This document shows, one piece after another, positions 29,040 through 30,782 of a stretch of 30,782 nt of DNA (position 1 is its first letter; every line of letters begins with the position of its first letter). The stretch comes from Polyangiaceae bacterium. GTDB lineage: Bacteria > Myxococcota > Polyangia > Polyangiales > Polyangiaceae. A program made the position numbers and the translations under genes. The DNA lies in the NCBI GenBank assembly GCA_025936205.1, contig JAICTU010000032.1:1-30782 (forward strand). Reading direction: 5' to 3'. The notes beneath the pieces were generated by a model, which was not told the DNA's origin, did not search any database, and worked only from the letters and a program-made list of their open reading frames with translations.

Positions 29040-29604
29040 CCCGTCTGCCGGCGCCGGGCTCTTAGGAGATTGAGCAGCTGGCACATGCTGGAGCCGCGCG
29101 CTGCCGTGAGGCAACGAGCCGTTCCCGGCAATCGACTCAAACGGCGGCCAGGTGTGCGGTATGCAAGACAATCCCTTCGAGAACGCCCGGTGGAACGCTG
29201 ACGCTCCGCGAAGCGCAAACATACAGCCGCCATGCCGCAAACGCCAGCCACGCCAGCGCGTTGGGAACCGCTCACCGCTGTGGCCGAAGCGTGAGGCTAT
29301 TCGGTGTCGTATTCGGCGGGGTCGGTATTCTGCCGGCTTGTGCTTCGCCGGCCGTCGCGCCCATTGCATCGCGGGATCGATCGCGGGGCGCCGGCGGCAG
29401 GTGGTCGCATCGGGAGAGGGAACTCAGAACGTTATTCGTCTGCTCGCCGCCGGATTCCGCGCTCTGCGTCCCATGGGAGTGGAGTGAGTGTGCGTGGTCG
29501 AGCGGAGTGGGCGGCTAGTGGTTGCGGCTACGTCGCCCGCCGCGTAACGTGTGTGTCGGGCGCCGTACGCCGCTGGCTGCCTGTGCGCGAAGGACGCGGG
29601 AACG

Positions 29605-30243
29605 ATGGGAATGACCCTGTCCACCAGGAGCGTGAAAGCCGTTCAGATCATGGGAGCGCAGATCCTCGTCCTCGGTAGCTGCAGCAACGAGGCGGACAAC
29701 CCCAGCACCGGCCTGCCCGCTGATGCGCTCCTCGGCGACCTCACGCTGGAACAGGCCACGCTCGGCTGCGAGCGCCTGAAGATGGCCGAGGCGCACCTGC
29801 TCGAGGGGGCCTCGACGCGGGAGCAGTGCACTGTGCTAGCGCTGTACGTGACCAGCGAGGAGGCAAGCTGTGCCGCTCAGAGAGACAGCTGCGTGCAGAC
29901 TCCGGTGGAGAACCCGCCGCGGGTGGGCTCGCGCCTGCTCGAGCCCACGCGGAGGCTGGGCTGCGACGATCCCGGCGCCCGCTGGCGCGGCTGCGCAGCG
30001 ACCGTCGCTGCGCTCGAGACCTGCATGGACGACCTGCTGGATGGGCTGGCGGATGCGGTGGACGACTTCACCTGCCGAGACGCGCCGATGTACCGGACCA
30101 GCTGCCTACCCCCGGTCGACCCCTACCGCGCGATCGACGTGATCGATCCCAGGACGAACATGCCCCCTCTGTGCGAGCTCGTGCCCGTGTCAGACGCTTG
30201 CTGGGCGCTCCAGGACCAATGCTCGAGCCTGCCGTTGCGGTGA
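29605..30243 (+). CDS. Cysteine-rich lipoprotein, unknown function
   Basis: A 212-residue predicted lipoprotein. The leader AVQIMGAQILVLGSC ends in a lipobox (LGSC). The rest contains about fifteen cysteines, spaced in pairs over helices: LGCERLKMAEAHLLEGASTREQC, EEASCAAQRDSC, LGCDDPGARWRGCAATVAALETC, DDFTCRDAPMYRTSC, LCELVPVSDACWALQDQC. This is a disulphide-rich helical protein of a kind common and highly variable in myxobacteria; no function is known. Start ATG at 29605 (another ATG is at 29611); AAGGACGCGGG is a weak ribosome-binding site. A short intrinsic terminator follows directly. It is separated from other genes by a long gap upstream, so it is transcribed alone. Confidence 0.78.
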   Translation: MGMTLSTRSVKAVQIMGAQILVLGSCSNEADNPSTGLPADALLGDLTLEQATLGCERLKMAEAHLLEGASTREQCTVLALYVTSEEASCAAQRDSCVQTPVENPPRVGSRLLEPTRRLGCDDPGARWRGCAATVAALETCMDDLLDGLADAVDDFTCRDAPMYRTSCLPPVDPYRAIDVIDPRTNMPPLCELVPVSDACWALQDQCSSLPLR

Positions 30244-30262
30244 GAGGGGTCCTCTTGTTTTC
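30243..30262 (+). terminator. Short intrinsic terminator after Cys-rich lipoprotein
   Basis: A 5-bp stem (AGAGG / CCTCT) with loop GGT starts at the stop codon and is followed by TGTTTTC. The T-rich tail runs to the join with the IS66 remnant. Confidence 0.5.
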
Positions 30263-30348
30263 AGGGCCGTCAGTGTGTCGAATGACTTGCGCATGTCACA
30301 GGGCTCGTCGAACGCATACACGGTGAGTCCGCGTGGCAGCCCGATCAC
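30259..30348 (-). pseudogene. Truncated IS66 TnpB fragment
   Basis: From a GTG at 30348 that overlaps the tnpA stop (GTGA), the minus strand reads IGLPRGLTVYAFDEPCDMRK then SFDTLTALK. This is the start of the IS66 accessory protein TnpB (I-GLP-x-G-x-x-VY, DMRK-x-F-D-x-L-x-A-L). After about 30 residues the match ends at about 30259, where host sequence (end of the lipoprotein gene and its terminator) begins. The IS66 transposase gene (tnpC) is missing altogether, so this is a dead end fragment. Confidence 0.8.
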
Positions 30349-30649
30349 GCTAGCCTCCGCAACAGCTCCGCGACCCCTCCATGTCCAATCCGCGAACCCG
30401 CAAGCGACCACACTCGACGACCAACGCCGCCACCGGCTCGGCATCCGCTGCGATCGTGACCGGCACCAGCCGCCCACGTCGTCGCTCCGTTGCGCGCCAG
30501 TGTTGCAGGGTCGCCTGACGCGCCCCGAGCTCGGACGCAATCCGCGCCACCGTCTTGCCCGCCTCCGTGGTCTCGCTCGCATGTGCCAGCGCAGCCTCTC
30601 GGTGCTCGACTGGGTACCCGCCGCGCGTGGCGCGCTGGCCCTTCGCAAC
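30345..30649 (-). pseudogene. IS66 TnpA-like gene, frameshifted and without start codon
   Basis: The minus-strand reading AKGQRATRGGYPVEHREAAL, AHASETTEAGKTVARIASEL, GARQATLQHWRATERRRG, PVTIAADAEPVAALVVECG, RLRVRGLDMEG is typical of the IS66 TnpA (HTH) family: a helix-turn-helix part (IASELGARQATLQHW) and the C-terminal L-x-V-x-GLD-x-E motif. At the expected start the codon is GTT (30649-30647) instead of ATG/GTG, following GGGGAG. Near 30374-30377 a run of four C (G on the minus strand) shifts the frame; the other frame then reads GVAELLRRLA and ends with the TGA at 30345. Both faults and the truncated tnpB show an inactive element. Confidence 0.75.
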
Positions 30650-30721
30650 TTCTGTTTCCGCTCCCCAGTGTCCACGCGCCGACTCTGGCGCATCTGGCTT
30701 CCACCGTTAACGACGGGGCAC

Positions 30722-30743
30722 GGCCACCCGCAACGGGGTGGCC
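30722..30743. repeat. Hairpin related to the CE15 terminator
   Basis: GGCCACCC and GGGTGGCC form an 8-bp stem with a six-base loop. Together with the flanking CTC it repeats the hairpin at 18770-18794 (both contain GGCCACCCGCA and GGGTGGCCTC). No T-tract follows on either strand. Confidence 0.5.
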
Positions 30744-30782
30744 TCGCATTCGGTGGACACGATTGCGACCAATTCGAACCGC

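Larger units (their letters stand above)
28920..29604. other. Long region without convincing gene
   Basis: Apart from a promoter for the small acidic protein and motif copy 4, nothing coding is supported. A minus-strand frame near 29150-29275 reads LAWLAFAAWRLYVCASRSV and soon stops, possibly a decayed membrane protein. Confidence 0.35.

Noticed and set aside
1..30782. CRISPR arrays, tRNA or rRNA genes, prophage and complete biosynthetic clusters
   Set aside because: No regularly spaced repeats, clover-leaf sequences, phage structural genes or multi-domain synthases were seen when reading both strands.

Overview
The window looks like a chromosomal segment of a myxobacterium, most likely order Polyangiales (Sorangium/Polyangium relatives). 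This is inferred from the high G+C content, the many secreted lipoproteins with long Pro/Thr/Ala/Glu linkers after the lipobox cysteine, a eukaryotic-type Ser/Thr kinase with a PEGA-domain partner, and a paired DUF1592/DUF1552 operon, all typical of that group. No RNA gene, CRISPR array, prophage or complete insertion sequence was found.

Layout. 1-1769 (minus strand): the start of an AI-2E-type permease, then a tyrosinase whose GTG start overlaps the stop of an upstream MelC1-like copper cofactor gene. 2287-4082 (plus): a C-type lectin lipoprotein overlapping a sphingomyelinase-fold protein that has lost most of its catalytic residues. 4122-5993 (minus): a tightly overlapping operon of two DUF1990-type proteins and a DUF4126 membrane protein. 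6151-8072 (plus): a small membrane protein, a class I/II aminotransferase and a SnoaL-like protein with its own promoter. 8126-11834 (minus): Ser/Thr kinase, PEGA protein and lipoprotein in one overlapping operon. 12114-18744 (plus): an ATP/ADP-translocase-family transporter, an esterase fused to a SUMF1 domain, a CxxCH lipoprotein and a CE15 glucuronoyl-esterase-like lipoprotein ending in a clear intrinsic terminator. 19173-23822 (plus): DUF1592-type haem protein, Tat-exported DUF1552 protein and a small secreted protein, coupled. 23823-25277: decayed sequence with a duplicated gene tail and a frameshifted lipoprotein pseudogene. 25278-30243: a polytopic membrane protein, an alpha/beta-hydrolase lipoprotein, a small acidic protein and a Cys-rich lipoprotein, separated by long non-coding stretches. 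30259-30649: an inactivated IS66-type remnant.

How the parts may work together. Much of the window encodes envelope or secreted hydrolases and binding proteins (CE15-like esterase, alpha/beta-hydrolase, esterase-SUMF1 fusion, lectin, DUF1592/1552 pair), which fits a predatory or polymer-degrading soil bacterium. Two of the esterase lipoproteins, about 10 kb apart, carry near-identical LacI-type palindromes upstream and may be co-regulated. The most unusual items are the sphingomyelinase-fold pseudoenzyme coupled to a lectin, the shared LacI-like operators, a short motif (CCAGGATGAG) found five times in non-coding DNA, the MelC1-like cofactor without a signal peptide, and the esterase-SUMF1 fusion. 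All calls come from reading the sequence; no database search was run.
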